Shown one piece after another: positions 33,535-42,395 of a DNA stretch of 64,000 bases. The DNA is from Streptomyces sp. NRRL F-6131 (GTDB lineage: Bacteria; Actinomycetota; Actinomycetes; Streptomycetales; Streptomycetaceae), in assembly GCA_000719695.1 (NCBI GenBank), contig JOHN01000012.1:124001-188000 (forward strand), written 5' to 3'. The translations under genes and the position numbers were made by a program. The notes beneath the pieces were generated by a model. It saw only the letters and a list, made by a program, of their open reading frames with translations. It did no database searches and was not told where the DNA came from. How positions within the stretch are numbered: position 1 is the stretch's first letter; each line of letters begins with the position of its first letter.

Positions 33535-35142
33535 TCAGGTGACGGTGACGACGGTGCTGTGCCACCCGGTCGCGCCGGACGGGAAGGGGGCGGCCCGGTC
33601 CCCGGTCTGGACGGCGCCGGTGGCATCGGTCGCCCGGACCTCGATCCGGTGGGCGCCGGGCGTGGCTCCGGTCCAGCGGTGGCTCCACTGCCGCCACAGG
33701 TCAGGACCGGCGTCGGTGGCGAGCACGGTCTGCTGCCAGGGGCCGCCGTCCACGCGGACCTCGACCGCGGTGATCCCCCGGTGGGTGGCCCAGGCGGTGC
33801 CGGCCACGGTGACGTCACCGGCGGGGACCCGGGCGAACGGTGCGGGTACCTCGATCCGTGAGGTGGTGCGCACCGCGCCGGTGCGGTCCCAGCCGCGGCG
33901 CACCCAGTAGGGGTCGTACGCGGCGAAGGTGGTGACCTCCAGTTCGACGAGCCACTTGGTCGCCGAGGCGTAGCCGTAGAAACCGGGGACGACGCTCCGG
34001 CAGGGGAAGCCGTGGGCGACCGGCAGCGCCGCACCGTCCATGGCGACCGCCAGCAGTGCGCGCCGACCGTCGAGCACCGACTCCAGCGGGGTGCCGATCG
34101 TCATCCCGTCCTGCGAACGGCCGACCAACTGGTCCGCCCCGGCACGCACCCCCGCCCGGCGGAGCAGCGCGGGCAGGGCGGCGCCGAGCCAGCGGGTGGT
34201 GCCGACGTACGGCCCACCGACCTCGTTGGAGACGCAGGACAGCGTGTGGTCCAGCTCCTCCAGCGGCTCGCGCAGCAGGTCGTCGAAGGTCAGCAGGAGC
34301 GGGTGGTCGACCATCCCGCGGATCCGCAGCGCCCAGTGCCGGGGGTCGATGCGGGGGAGGGTGAGCGCGGTGTCGACCCGGTAGAAGTCCTCGGTCCGGG
34401 TCGTTAACGGCGACAGGCCGGGAACCGTCGGACGGACCGGCGCCGGCAGTGGCGGCAACGGCTTCGCGGCGGGCGGGATGCGGACGGTGTCGCGGGCCGC
34501 GCCGATGTCGAAGCGCCGGTCGGACCAGGCGCGGCCTCCGACGGCGGCGAGCGTGCCCGCGGCGAAGGTGCCGCCGGTGGCGGCGAGCACGGCCCGGCGG
34601 GTGGTGGTCCGGGGCCCGGGCGCGGCGTCGGCCGCGTCGGGTGACCGCGTGGTCGGTGCGGTCGCGGGCACCCGGCGTAGGAGGACGAGGACCGTGGCCG
34701 CACCGAGCAGGCCCGCCGCCACCGCCGGCGCGGCGGCCGACGCCCCGGCGCCCGGCCGGGCGAGGGCGGCCCAGGCGCCGAGCAGGCCGGCCGTCGCGAA
34801 GACGGCCGCCCCGAACGCCGGACGGCGGGCGGACAGCAGACCGGCGAGCGCGGCGAACAGCGCCGTCGTGACGTAGAGACCGCCGAGCAGGACCGCCTTG
34901 TCGTTCGTGCCGAACGTGCGGACGGCGTACTCCTTGAGCGGGGTCGGCGTCAGGTCGACGGCCGCCGACCCGACGGCGAGGACCGGCGAGGTGCCGGGCC
35001 CGGTGAGGGCGGCGACCAGCTCGCCCGCTCCGAGCGCCACCGAGGCGGCCGCCGCACCGGCCGCCACGGCAAGGCCCGGACGCCGGTGACGGCGGCGGTT
35101 GCCGCGGAGCGGCGCGGGGGTGTCGGACGGTTCGTTGCTCAC
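33535..35142 (-). CDS. Membrane-anchored molybdopterin-dependent oxidoreductase (sulfite oxidase fold)
   Basis: 535 residues. The first 190 or so hold several transmembrane helices; the rest is a sulfite-oxidase-type domain with the molybdenum-ligating cysteine in LSCVSNEVGG, DGMTIGTPLESVLD, HGFPCRSVVPGFYGYASATK and a C-terminal immunoglobulin-like domain (VEVRVDGGPW, HRIEVRATD). An internal RRAVLAATGG segment resembles a Tat motif at the junction. Electrons probably pass to the membrane; the substrate is unknown. GTG 35142 is preferred because the candidate sigma-factor promoter at 35150-35176 would give a leaderless mRNA there; ATG 35232 is an alternative. Confidence 0.9.
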   Translation of the reverse strand: MSNEPSDTPAPLRGNRRRHRRPGLAVAAGAAAASVALGAGELVAALTGPGTSPVLAVGSAAVDLTPTPLKEYAVRTFGTNDKAVLLGGLYVTTALFAALAGLLSARRPAFGAAVFATAGLLGAWAALARPGAGASAAAPAVAAGLLGAATVLVLLRRVPATAPTTRSPDAADAAPGPRTTTRRAVLAATGGTFAAGTLAAVGGRAWSDRRFDIGAARDTVRIPPAAKPLPPLPAPVRPTVPGLSPLTTRTEDFYRVDTALTLPRIDPRHWALRIRGMVDHPLLLTFDDLLREPLEELDHTLSCVSNEVGGPYVGTTRWLGAALPALLRRAGVRAGADQLVGRSQDGMTIGTPLESVLDGRRALLAVAMDGAALPVAHGFPCRSVVPGFYGYASATKWLVELEVTTFAAYDPYWVRRGWDRTGAVRTTSRIEVPAPFARVPAGDVTVAGTAWATHRGITAVEVRVDGGPWQQTVLATDAGPDLWRQWSHRWTGATPGAHRIEVRATDATGAVQTGDRAAPFPSGATGWHSTVVTVT

Positions 35143-35149
35143 AGCCGGG

Positions 35150-35176
35150 GTTCGGGGCGTCCGGTGCCGCGGATGG
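35150..35176 (-). promoter_or_regulatory. Candidate SigK-type promoter of the oxidoreductase gene
   Basis: On the minus strand, CCATCC (35171-35176), a 15-nt spacer and CCGAAC (35150-35155). From memory, mycobacterial SigK promoters use CCATCC with CCGAAT-like -10 boxes. The -10 ends 7 nt before the GTG at 35142, so the transcript would be leaderless. Confidence 0.55.
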
Positions 35177-35301
35177 GTCGGACCGGGCGCCCCACCCGAA
35201 CGAGTGGGCCGCCGACCGACGTTGACGGCCATCGCCCGGCAGGCACGGCGGACCGACTGGCACGGCGGACCGGCGAGCGCGGCGGACCGCCGGGCGCGGG
35301 C

Positions 35302-35328
35302 CAATCCGGAGGCGGCTCCACTCCGAAG
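35302..35328 (+). promoter_or_regulatory. Candidate autoregulatory promoter of the sigma factor gene
   Basis: CAATCC (35302-35307), a 15-nt spacer and CCGAAG (35323-35328). Spacing is identical and bases very similar to the promoter at 35150-35176 on the other strand, in the same divergent gap. Confidence 0.5.
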
Positions 35329-35483
35329 GAAAGGCGGCAGTTCCCGTTCCCGTTCCCATGTCCGTCCGCCCGGCCGAGGCTGCGCCCCGGCCGTTCCCCG
35401 TGGAGGCCCGTGATGTCCGTCGCTCGTTCGTGGGACCAGGGACCGGGCTCGCCGCCCGGAGCCCGGGCCGAGGTGGTGCCCGG

Positions 35484-36068
35484 ATGAGCACCGCTGTGGA
35501 TCTGCCCGGTCCGGGCCGCTCGGGCCTCGACCTGAAGGAGCTCCTCCGACGCGTCGCGCTGGGCGACCAGGACGCGTTCTCGCGCCTGTACGACGCGGTG
35601 GCCGGACCGGTCCTGGGACTGGTGCGGCGCGTCCTGCGCGATCCCGCGCAGTCCGAGGAGGTGGCGCAGGAGGTGCTGCTGGAGGTGTGGCGCACCGCCG
35701 CGCGCTACCGGGCCGAGCAAGGGGAGGTGATGCCGTGGGTGCTGACGATCGCCCACCGGCGGGCGGTGGACCGGGTCCGGTCGGCGCAGGCCGCGGCCGA
35801 CCGCGACCGGCGTGCGGCCGGGGCCTCCCACTCCCCGGCGTTCGACGAGGTCGCCGAGCAGGTCGAGAGCAGGTTGGAGCGCGAGCAGGTGCGCAGGTGC
35901 ATGAGGATGCTGACCGAACTGCAGCGGGAGTCGTTGACGCTCGCCTACTACTCCGGCTACACCTACCCGCAGGTCGCCGAGGTGCTCGGCGTACCGCAGG
36001 GCACCGTCAAGACCCGGATGCGCGACGGGCTGATCCGTCTCCGTGACTGCCTGGGGGTGGGGGGATGA
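35484..36068 (+). CDS. sigK: ECF sigma factor, SigK-like
   Basis: 194 residues. Region 2: LKELLRRVALGDQDAFSRLY, DPAQSEEVAQEVLLEVW and MPWVLTIAHRRAVDRVRSAQ. Region 4: LTELQRESLTLAYYSGYTYP, then VAEVLGVPQGTVKTRMRDG. It directs RNA polymerase to a small set of envelope genes. The SigK assignment rests on the linked RskA-like anti-sigma factor, the fasciclin lipoprotein and the oxidoreductase. ATG 35484 fits the family N-terminus; an in-frame ATG at 35358 would add 42 residues. The stop overlaps the anti-sigma start by 4 bp (ATGA). Confidence 0.9.
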   Translation: MSTAVDLPGPGRSGLDLKELLRRVALGDQDAFSRLYDAVAGPVLGLVRRVLRDPAQSEEVAQEVLLEVWRTAARYRAEQGEVMPWVLTIAHRRAVDRVRSAQAAADRDRRAAGASHSPAFDEVAEQVESRLEREQVRRCMRMLTELQRESLTLAYYSGYTYPQVAEVLGVPQGTVKTRMRDGLIRLRDCLGVGG

Positions 36069-36814
36069 GCGCCGCCGACCTGCACACCCTGACCGGCGCC
36101 TACGCGACGCACGCGCTCGACCCCGCCGAGCGGTCCGCGTTCGACCACCACCTCGCCTCGTGCCCGGCCTGCGCGCAGGAGGTGGCCGAGTTCGCCGCGA
36201 CCCTGGCGAGGTTGGGGGCCGCCCAGGCGGTCCGGCCTCCGGAGGCGCTGAAGGCCGCCGTGCTGGCCGCCCTGCCGACGGTACGCCAGGAAGGCCCCCG
36301 GACCGCTCCCGCGTCCGCTCCGGCCTCCCGCACCGGCCGTCGGCCGGCCCGCTGGACGAAATTCGTCCTGGCCGCCTGCCTGGCCGTCACGGCCGGCGCC
36401 GGCGGCCTCGCCGTCCAGCAGCACCGGCAGGCGGAGCGGGCCCGCGACCGGGTGACCGCCCTCCAGCAGCAGACGGACCGGCTCGCCGGGCTGTTCACCG
36501 CGCCCGACGCCCGGACGGTCACCGGCACCGCGGCCGGCGGTGTCGGCGTGGGCACGGTGGTCTGGTCGCACAGCCGCGGCCGGGCCGGCTTCCTGGCCTC
36601 GGGCCTGCCCGCCCCGGCGGCGGGCACCACCTACCAGCTGTGGTTCGACGACGCCGGAACGATGCGGTCGGCCGGACTGCTGCCCGGCGGGGACGGCGCC
36701 CTGCTGCTGCAGGGGCCACTGGGCGGAGCCACCCGGGTCGGCCTCACGCTGGAGCCGGCCGGAGGCTCACCGCAGCCCACCGCGGCGCCGCTCGTGCTGC
36801 TGCCGCTCGCCTGA
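36065..36814 (+). CDS. rskA: Anti-sigma factor, RskA-like
   Basis: 249 residues. The N-terminal zinc-type anti-sigma domain contains the ligands HHLASCPAC in the pattern HxxxCxxC (about 29-40). A single transmembrane helix (KFVLAACLAVTAGAGGLAV) follows near residue 105. The C-terminal extracytoplasmic RskA domain has YQLWFDDAGTMRSAG and LTLEPAGGSPQPT. It should hold the sigma factor at the membrane until regulated proteolysis releases it. It is translationally coupled to the sigma gene, which supports matched stoichiometry. A hairpin follows the stop. Confidence 0.93.
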   Translation: MSAADLHTLTGAYATHALDPAERSAFDHHLASCPACAQEVAEFAATLARLGAAQAVRPPEALKAAVLAALPTVRQEGPRTAPASAPASRTGRRPARWTKFVLAACLAVTAGAGGLAVQQHRQAERARDRVTALQQQTDRLAGLFTAPDARTVTGTAAGGVGVGTVVWSHSRGRAGFLASGLPAPAAGTTYQLWFDDAGTMRSAGLLPGGDGALLLQGPLGGATRVGLTLEPAGGSPQPTAAPLVLLPLA

Positions 36815-36819
36815 GAGCC

Positions 36820-36853
36820 GGCGGGCCGGCCGGCCCCCGACGGCCGGCCCGCC
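36820..36853. terminator. Bidirectional terminator after rskA
   Basis: A perfect 13-bp GC stem (36820-36832 and 36841-36853) with an 8-nt loop lies between the convergent anti-sigma and PP2C genes. Confidence 0.75.
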
Positions 36854-36864
36854 ACTTCACGGTC

Positions 36865-38106
36865 TCACGTGCCCGGTCGTCCGGCGGCGGTCCTGGCCCG
36901 GAAGCCCTCCGGCGGGGGAGGGGTGACCGGGTGCCACTCGATCATCATGATGGTGGCGTCGTCGGTCAGGCCTTCGTCCTGGTGCTCGAGGATGGCGTGG
37001 ATGAGGCGACGCAGTGCCTCGGGTGCCGCTTCGCCGGCCGCGGTGGTCCGGATGACGAAGTCGGTGAAGCGTTCCAGGCCGAAGAACTCGTGCTGGGTGC
37101 CCTTGGCGTCGACGACGCCGTCGGTGTAGAGCAGCAGCCGGTCGCCCGGCTGGAGGGAGAAGGTCTGCACGGTCCGTGGTGCGCCGGTGAGGTGTCCGAG
37201 GCCGAGCGGCAGCTCGTCGGGGCCGGCCAGGGCGTCGGGGACCACTTCGTTGGCCCGGATCAGCAGCGGTTCGGGGTGGCCGCAGTTGGCCCAGTGCAGG
37301 GTCCCGGTGGCGACGTCGAGCCGCAGGAACACCCCCGTGGCGAACCGGTCGGGGAACCATTCGTGCAGCGCCTGGTCGATGGTGGCGACGAGGTCGGGGA
37401 CGTCGCCGCCGTTGCGGCGGGCGTTGCGGCAGGCCGCGAGGGCGAGCGCGGCGGTGAGCCCGGACGCGAGGTCGTGGCCCATGGCGTCGAGGACGGCGGC
37501 GTGCAGGACGCCGTCGTCGAGGGAGTGCTCGAACGCGTCGCCGCCCAGGCGGTAGGCGGGTTCGAGTACGGCGGTGGAGACGGCCCGCTCGGTGCATACG
37601 GTGCGCGGCGGCAGGAAGGCCCGGAGCATCTCCGAGGGCAGGCTCATGGTGTCGGCACGGGTGCCGTGCGCGTAGCTGTCGCTGGTGTCCCGTTTGGAGG
37701 TGATCACCATGGCGAGCAGGGCGGCGAGCAGCCGGCAGCGGCGGACCGCCGCGCGGTCCAGGGACGCCGTGCGCAGGCCGAGCACGCCGAGGCGTTCGGC
37801 ACCGTCCACCAGGGGGAACCACGCCGCCAGGCCGGTCGTGTCGTCCTCCGCGACCTGCATCGAGCCGGTCCGGAACGCCCAGCCGGCCAGGGTGCCGTCG
37901 ATCGGCAGGTCCCGGCCGTCGGCCAGCGCGACCAGGCGGTTCTGTTGGATGTCGGTCAGGTAGACGGAGCTCGATCCGAGACCGAGCGCGCGGGTGTACT
38001 GGTCGGCGATGCGGGGTGCGTCCTTCGGGTCGAGGGTTCGTCCGGTGGTGAGGAACTGCTCCAGCAGCTCCTCGCCGAGGTTCAGGGGCAGGGTCTCGTC
38101 CGACAT
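36865..38106 (-). CDS. GAF-PP2C (SpoIIE-type) serine phosphatase
   Basis: 413 residues. The N-terminal 170 form a GAF-like sensor (YLTDIQQNRLVALADG, AWFPLVDGAERLGVLGLRT). The C-terminal part is a PP2C/SpoIIE domain with metal-binding aspartates in YRLGGDAFEHSLDDGV, AVLDAMGHDLASGL and LLLYTDGVVDAKG, and a TDDATIMMIEW end. Such proteins dephosphorylate anti-anti-sigma factors in partner-switching systems. No partner (STAS or HATPase) is nearby. ATG 38106 begins the conserved start. It is on the same strand as the BrkB-like gene, which ends 112 bp upstream of it. Confidence 0.93.
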   Translation of the reverse strand: MSDETLPLNLGEELLEQFLTTGRTLDPKDAPRIADQYTRALGLGSSSVYLTDIQQNRLVALADGRDLPIDGTLAGWAFRTGSMQVAEDDTTGLAAWFPLVDGAERLGVLGLRTASLDRAAVRRCRLLAALLAMVITSKRDTSDSYAHGTRADTMSLPSEMLRAFLPPRTVCTERAVSTAVLEPAYRLGGDAFEHSLDDGVLHAAVLDAMGHDLASGLTAALALAACRNARRNGGDVPDLVATIDQALHEWFPDRFATGVFLRLDVATGTLHWANCGHPEPLLIRANEVVPDALAGPDELPLGLGHLTGAPRTVQTFSLQPGDRLLLYTDGVVDAKGTQHEFFGLERFTDFVIRTTAAGEAAPEALRRLIHAILEHQDEGLTDDATIMMIEWHPVTPPPPEGFRARTAAGRPGT

Positions 38107-38218
38107 CCCACCAGCGGATCCCGGATGCGGTGCCGGCGCCCGCCGACACGGCGGGTCGCCGGGGCAGCGTGCGCCGAACGGACGACTGCCGGGAGCCTCC
38201 GGGGCCGGGTCCCCGCGG

Positions 38219-39109
38219 TCAACGGGGCGTCCCGCCGTCGTCGGCGGCGGACGGGGCGGACGGGGCGGAAGCGGGTGCCAGGGCACGGCCGACGGCGGCG
38301 CCCGCGTACAGGGTGAAGCCGACACCGACCAGCCAGGACTGGACGACCAGGACGGTGCCCACCGCACCGTAGGACAGGGCGTTGGAGACCACGAGCGGCG
38401 CGAACACCAGCCGGGAGAACAGCCGCAGCCCGGCGAGCGCGACCACGGTGGCCACCGCCCCCGGCAGCAGCCGTCGCCAGGAGACCCGCCCGGCCAGCAG
38501 CAGCCGGGGCAGCCCCCAGAACAGCAGCAGCCCGCCCAGCACGGTGACGGTGATCCGCAGCGCGGGCTGCACGGCGGCGTGCCGCCACGGCACCCCGCTC
38601 CAGGCGGCCGCCAGGACGTACCCGACCAGCCCGGCCAGGGCCAGCACCTGGCGCCACACACCGTGCCACGGCGCCGGCGGCAGCTCCCAGATCCGCTCGA
38701 ACGCCTTCTGGACGGACGCCATCAGGGTGACGCCGAAGACGGCGAGCGCGGCCAGTCCGACGCCCGTGGTGGTGCTGAGCACCTGACCCGGGGAGACGAA
38801 CAGCTCACGGACCGGCCGCTGCGCGCGGGAGGTCAGCCCGAGGCCGTCGGTGATCCAGTCGGCGATGCCGTTGCCCCGGCTCGCGGAGGCGGCGGCGATC
38901 ACGATCAGCAGCGGCACCAGGGTCACGAAGCACAGCGCCGCGAACGCCAGCGAGCGCTCCATCAGCTCCGTTCGCCGCCCCAGCCGCCACACCCGCGACG
39001 CGAACGCCCACGGCCGGCGCCACAGCCCGCGCCACGTCCCGACGTCCGCCGCCGGCACGGTCCCGGCACCGTCGGCGGCGTGTCGCACCCGGTCGTCGGC
39101 TCTCGCCAT
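38219..39109 (-). CDS. YihY/BrkB family membrane protein
   Basis: 296 residues with six predicted membrane helices. SLAFAALCFVTLVPLLIVIA (helix 1), FGVTLMASVQKAFERIWELP and GAVATVVALAGLRLF, then YGAVGTVLVVQSWLVGVGFT at the last helices fit the YihY (UPF0761) family. These proteins are wrongly called ribonuclease BN in old annotation; the true function is unknown. The N-terminal 45 residues and C-terminal tail are hydrophilic. Confidence 0.92.
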   Translation of the reverse strand: MARADDRVRHAADGAGTVPAADVGTWRGLWRRPWAFASRVWRLGRRTELMERSLAFAALCFVTLVPLLIVIAAASASRGNGIADWITDGLGLTSRAQRPVRELFVSPGQVLSTTTGVGLAALAVFGVTLMASVQKAFERIWELPPAPWHGVWRQVLALAGLVGYVLAAAWSGVPWRHAAVQPALRITVTVLGGLLLFWGLPRLLLAGRVSWRRLLPGAVATVVALAGLRLFSRLVFAPLVVSNALSYGAVGTVLVVQSWLVGVGFTLYAGAAVGRALAPASAPSAPSAADDGGTPR

Positions 39110-39202
39110 CGCGCCGCCGCCTCAGCATCGAGCGACCCCCCGGACACCCCGGCGGCTGCCCCTTCCGCGCCGTCCCACACCCGGACCACCGTCCGACCTG
39201 TC

Positions 39203-39236
39203 CCGGGCCGCACCGGGCCGCACCGGGCCGCACCGG
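39203..39236. repeat. 10-bp tandem repeat
   Basis: About three copies of caccgggccg in a non-coding gap between the BrkB-like gene and the small Cys/His protein. Confidence 0.8.
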
Positions 39237-39392
39237 CGGCGACCGCCGCGACCGCAGTCGCGTGACGGTCCCGGCCGCTCCTGGACGGTCGGGACCGCCG
39301 CCCCGGCGAGCGGGGCGCTTCGGCGCGCGGGGTACCGGCGGGGCGGCACGCCCGTAGACTCCGGGGCGAGTCGGACGGAGTGAGGGCGCGCC

Positions 39393-39710
39393 ATGGACTA
39401 CTGTCGCCACGAGTTGAGCCACTGCGCCGAGTGCGCCCCGCCCGCGCGGCCCGGTCGAAGCGCTCCGAGCGTCGAGTGGGACGGCTGGCCGGAGTCGGCG
39501 ATCATCATTCACCCCAGTCACAAGGCCCACCTGCCCGGCTGCCCCCACATCCTCGCGGCCGACGTCGAACCGCCCGTCTACGGCTGGGTGCTCGCCCCCT
39601 CGCCGGGGGCGTGGCGTCGGCTCTCCGCCTCCAGCCCGCTCCGGGCCACCGAGGGGAACACCCGGCGTACCGCCGTGAGTCGCTGCCAGGACTGCGACGC
39701 CACCCAGTAG
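39393..39710 (+). CDS. Small Cys/His-rich protein, possible zinc binder
   Basis: 105 residues. The N-terminus MDYCRHELSHCAECAPP packs three Cys and two His in 14 positions; HLPGCPHI lies in the middle and CQDCDATQ at the end. The spacing suggests one or two structural zinc sites. I do not recognise the family. The ATG at 39393 has a GTGAGG site. Coding is supported by spacing, codon bias and the motif pattern rather than by homology. Confidence 0.6.
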   Translation: MDYCRHELSHCAECAPPARPGRSAPSVEWDGWPESAIIIHPSHKAHLPGCPHILAADVEPPVYGWVLAPSPGAWRRLSASSPLRATEGNTRRTAVSRCQDCDATQ

Positions 39711-39795
39711 GCGCCGCTCGTCGGGCGGCGTCCCGGGGCGGTGGCTAGCGTGGGAGCCGCCTCGCGGACGCACCCTGCGGACGCGCCCCGGAGGG

Positions 39796-41376
39796 ATGGC
39801 GATGAGCACTGCGCCCGCCGGCGGATCCTCGCGCTACCTGGTGCTGGCGGCGATGATCTTCGCCGTCGCGATGACCTTCATCGACCAGACCATCGTGTCG
39901 ATCGCCGTACCGAACATCCAGCACGAGCTGAAGCTCACCAGTACGGGCGTGCAGTGGGCGGTCAACGCCTACCTGCTCACGCTCGCGGCGTTCTTCGCCT
40001 TCGGCGGCCGGCTCGCGGACACGGTCGGCCACCGCCGGACGGTGGTGCTCGGCGTGCTGATCTTCGCGGGCGCCTCGGCCTGCTGCGGCCTCACCCCCAC
40101 CGGGAGCGTGGCGGAGGCCTGGCTGATCGCCTTCCGCGCCGTCCAGGGCTTCGGCGGCGCCCTGATGTTCCCGGCCGCGCTGGCCATCGTGGTGCAGAGC
40201 TTCGCGCTCCGTGAGCGCGGACGGGCACTGGCCCTGTTCTTCGGCATCGCGGGCGGTCTGACGGCGATCGGACCGGTCCTCGGCGGCTACCTGACCGAGT
40301 GGACCTGGCGGGCCATCTTCTGGGTGAACCTGCCGGTGGCGGCGGTCGCGCTGGTGCTGACCGCGATCTCGAAACCGGTGACGCAGAGCCGTCCGGCGCC
40401 CATGGACCACCGGGGCCTGGCCCTGATCGCGGGCGGCGTCGCGCTGAGCGTCTTCGGGTTCCAGCAGTCACAGGTCTGGGGCTGGTCGAACCCGGCGATC
40501 TGGCTGTGCATCGCGGCCGGTGCCGCGCTGCTGGTCGTCTTCGTGGTCGTCGAGCGGCGCACCGCCTCGCCGCTGATCCGGGTGGACATCTTCCGCATCC
40601 GCGCGTTCTCGGTGCAGAACCTGGTGCTCGGCATCTCGATGCTGGTCTTCGTCCCGGTGTTCTTCTTCTCCAGCGAGTACGCGCAGATCGCCCTGGGTGA
40701 CTCCTCGTCGGAGGCCGGCGTCTTCCTGCTCTGGTTCTTCATCGGGTTCGTGATCGCCTCGCAGATCGGCGGCCGGATGCTCGACCGGGGCGGCGCCAAG
40801 CGGCCCGTGGTGCTCGGCTGCGTGCTGGCCGCGGTCGGGTTCCACCTGTGGGCGGGCGACGTGACGACGCTGAGCTTCAGCGAGCAGCAGTGGGACGTCG
40901 TGCTGGCCGGCGCGGGCATGGGCTTCATGCTCTCGCCCGCCAGCACGGACGCGGTCAACCGTGCGTCGCGGCTGTCCTACGGCGAGGCGACCGGCATCAC
41001 CCAGACGGTCCGCAACTACGCCGCGAGCCTGGGACTCGCCGTGCTGGGCACCGTCCTGGTCACCGAGCTGCGCTCCCGGCTGACCGACTCCCTGGTCGCC
41101 CAGGGCGTGCCGCACGACCAGGCGGTCTCCACCGCCGCCCACCTCTCCCAGGTGCAGGCGCAGAGCGGCGGGAGCGGGAGCACCGCCGACATCCCGCAGT
41201 TCTTCCGGGTCGACTTCGCCCACGCAACCCAGACCGTCTTCCAGTGGATGGCGGTCATCATGGCCGTGGCCGCGGTGGTGGCGGTCGTCGGCCTGCGGCC
41301 GGGCGTGCAGACCGAGGTCGCCGCCGAGGACCAGGAGCCCGTTCCGTCCGGTCCCACCGGTGGCCCCGGCCCGTGA
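39796..41376 (+). CDS. MFS multidrug exporter, 14-TM DHA2 family
   Basis: 526 residues with 14 membrane segments. Family marks: [19 protein letters not shown] (motif D1), [18 protein letters not shown] (motif A), [19 protein letters not shown] and [20 protein letters not shown] (motif C and beyond). It should export hydrophobic drugs by proton antiport. It has no adjacent repressor, unlike most of its relatives. Two start candidates, ATG 39796 and ATG 39802, are in frame; the first has a CCGGAGGG site. Confidence 0.93.
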   Translation: MAMSTAPAGGSSRYLVLAAMIFAVAMTFIDQTIVSIAVPNIQHELKLTSTGVQWAVNAYLLTLAAFFAFGGRLADTVGHRRTVVLGVLIFAGASACCGLTPTGSVAEAWLIAFRAVQGFGGALMFPAALAIVVQSFALRERGRALALFFGIAGGLTAIGPVLGGYLTEWTWRAIFWVNLPVAAVALVLTAISKPVTQSRPAPMDHRGLALIAGGVALSVFGFQQSQVWGWSNPAIWLCIAAGAALLVVFVVVERRTASPLIRVDIFRIRAFSVQNLVLGISMLVFVPVFFFSSEYAQIALGDSSSEAGVFLLWFFIGFVIASQIGGRMLDRGGAKRPVVLGCVLAAVGFHLWAGDVTTLSFSEQQWDVVLAGAGMGFMLSPASTDAVNRASRLSYGEATGITQTVRNYAASLGLAVLGTVLVTELRSRLTDSLVAQGVPHDQAVSTAAHLSQVQAQSGGSGSTADIPQFFRVDFAHATQTVFQWMAVIMAVAAVVAVVGLRPGVQTEVAAEDQEPVPSGPTGGPGP

Positions 41377-41591
41377 CCACGCACGCGCGGGGCCCCGAAC
41401 ACCGGCGGCAGGTGCCGACACGCACACCCGCTGTCCGGGCGCCGACCCGGCGGTGTTCCCGGGCGGCTTCGTCGAGCCGCTGGACGAACTCGACGAACTG
41501 CGCCGCGGCCGAGTGCTCGGAGAGCCGCGGACCGGGGCGCCGGCGCCGGTGTGAACCGCGTCACTCCCCGGACGCCCGGGGCCGGGCATGC

Positions 41592-42290
41592 ATGATCATC
41601 ATCCGTATGGACTCCCGTTTCCTCGGTATCCCCGAGCTCGACGAGACCCCGCCCGTGGCGGTCGTCATCGATGTCATGCGCGCCTACACGGTGGCCGCCT
41701 GGGCCTTCGCCCGACGCGCCGAGAGGATCGTGCTCGCCGCGTCGCTGGAGGAGGCCCTGGACCTCAAGGGCCGCCACCCGGACTGGGTGGCGCTCAAGGA
41801 CGGCCCGGCGGCGCCCGGGTTCGACGCCGTCAACTCGCCCGGCCTGCTGCGCTCCCTGGACCTCGGCGGCCGGACCGTGGTGCAGAAGACCACCGCGGGG
41901 ACGGTCGGCGCCCTCGCGGTCAAGGACGCGCCGCTGGTGCTCTGCGCCTCCTTCGTGGTGGCGGAGGCCACGGCCCGGCTGCTGCGGACCCGCGGGGCCG
42001 ACCGCGTCACGTTCGTGGTCACCGGCGAGGACGGGCGGGCCGACGAGGACCTGGCGTGCGCCCAGTACATCGCCGGCCGTGCCGCCGGGGCGGGGACGGA
42101 CGCGGCCCCGTTCCTGCGCCGCGCCGCCGGGTCGCGTGCCGCCACCGAGCTGGCGGAGGGCGTCCGGGAGGGCGTCCACCCCGATGACGTCGCACTCTGC
42201 CTCGAACTCGACCGCTTCCCCTTCGCCATGGTGGCGACCACGGAGGACGGGCTGACGGTCCTCCGCCCGTGGACCGAGTCGGCGGCCTGA
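41592..42290 (+). CDS. ComB-like 2-phosphosulfolactate phosphatase family protein
   Basis: 232 residues. [20 protein letters not shown] with metal-binding Asp, [34 protein letters not shown] and [13 protein letters not shown] fit the ComB family, magnesium-dependent acid phosphatases named for coenzyme M biosynthesis. Actinobacteria do not make coenzyme M, so the substrate here is probably another phosphoester. ATG 41592 is used; ATG 41607, five codons on, is possible. It ends at a 15-bp stem terminator. Confidence 0.88.
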   Translation: MIIIRMDSRFLGIPELDETPPVAVVIDVMRAYTVAAWAFARRAERIVLAASLEEALDLKGRHPDWVALKDGPAAPGFDAVNSPGLLRSLDLGGRTVVQKTTAGTVGALAVKDAPLVLCASFVVAEATARLLRTRGADRVTFVVTGEDGRADEDLACAQYIAGRAAGAGTDAAPFLRRAAGSRAATELAEGVREGVHPDDVALCLELDRFPFAMVATTEDGLTVLRPWTESAA

Positions 42291-42331
42291 CGCCGAGTCC
42301 CGCGCCGGGCGCCGCGCCGAGCGGAGACGCG

Positions 42332-42364
42332 TGATCGCCCCGGCCGGAGCGGCCGGGGCGATCA
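42332..42364. terminator. Bidirectional terminator between ComB-like and NCS1 genes
   Basis: A perfect 15-bp stem (42332-42346 and 42350-42364) with a gag loop lies between convergent genes. Confidence 0.85.
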
Positions 42365-42395
42365 GTAGTGTGCGGTCGCGGTCAGCGATCACCCG

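Noticed and set aside
39203..39236. Tandem repeats considered as a CRISPR array
   Set aside because: The unit is 10 bp with no spacers; it is simple slippage.
41360..41554. Short frame ending [18 protein letters not shown], reminiscent of an alcohol dehydrogenase tail
   Set aside because: Only about 25 residues resemble that family, there is no ribosome site, and it overlaps the exporter stop; too little to call a pseudogene.
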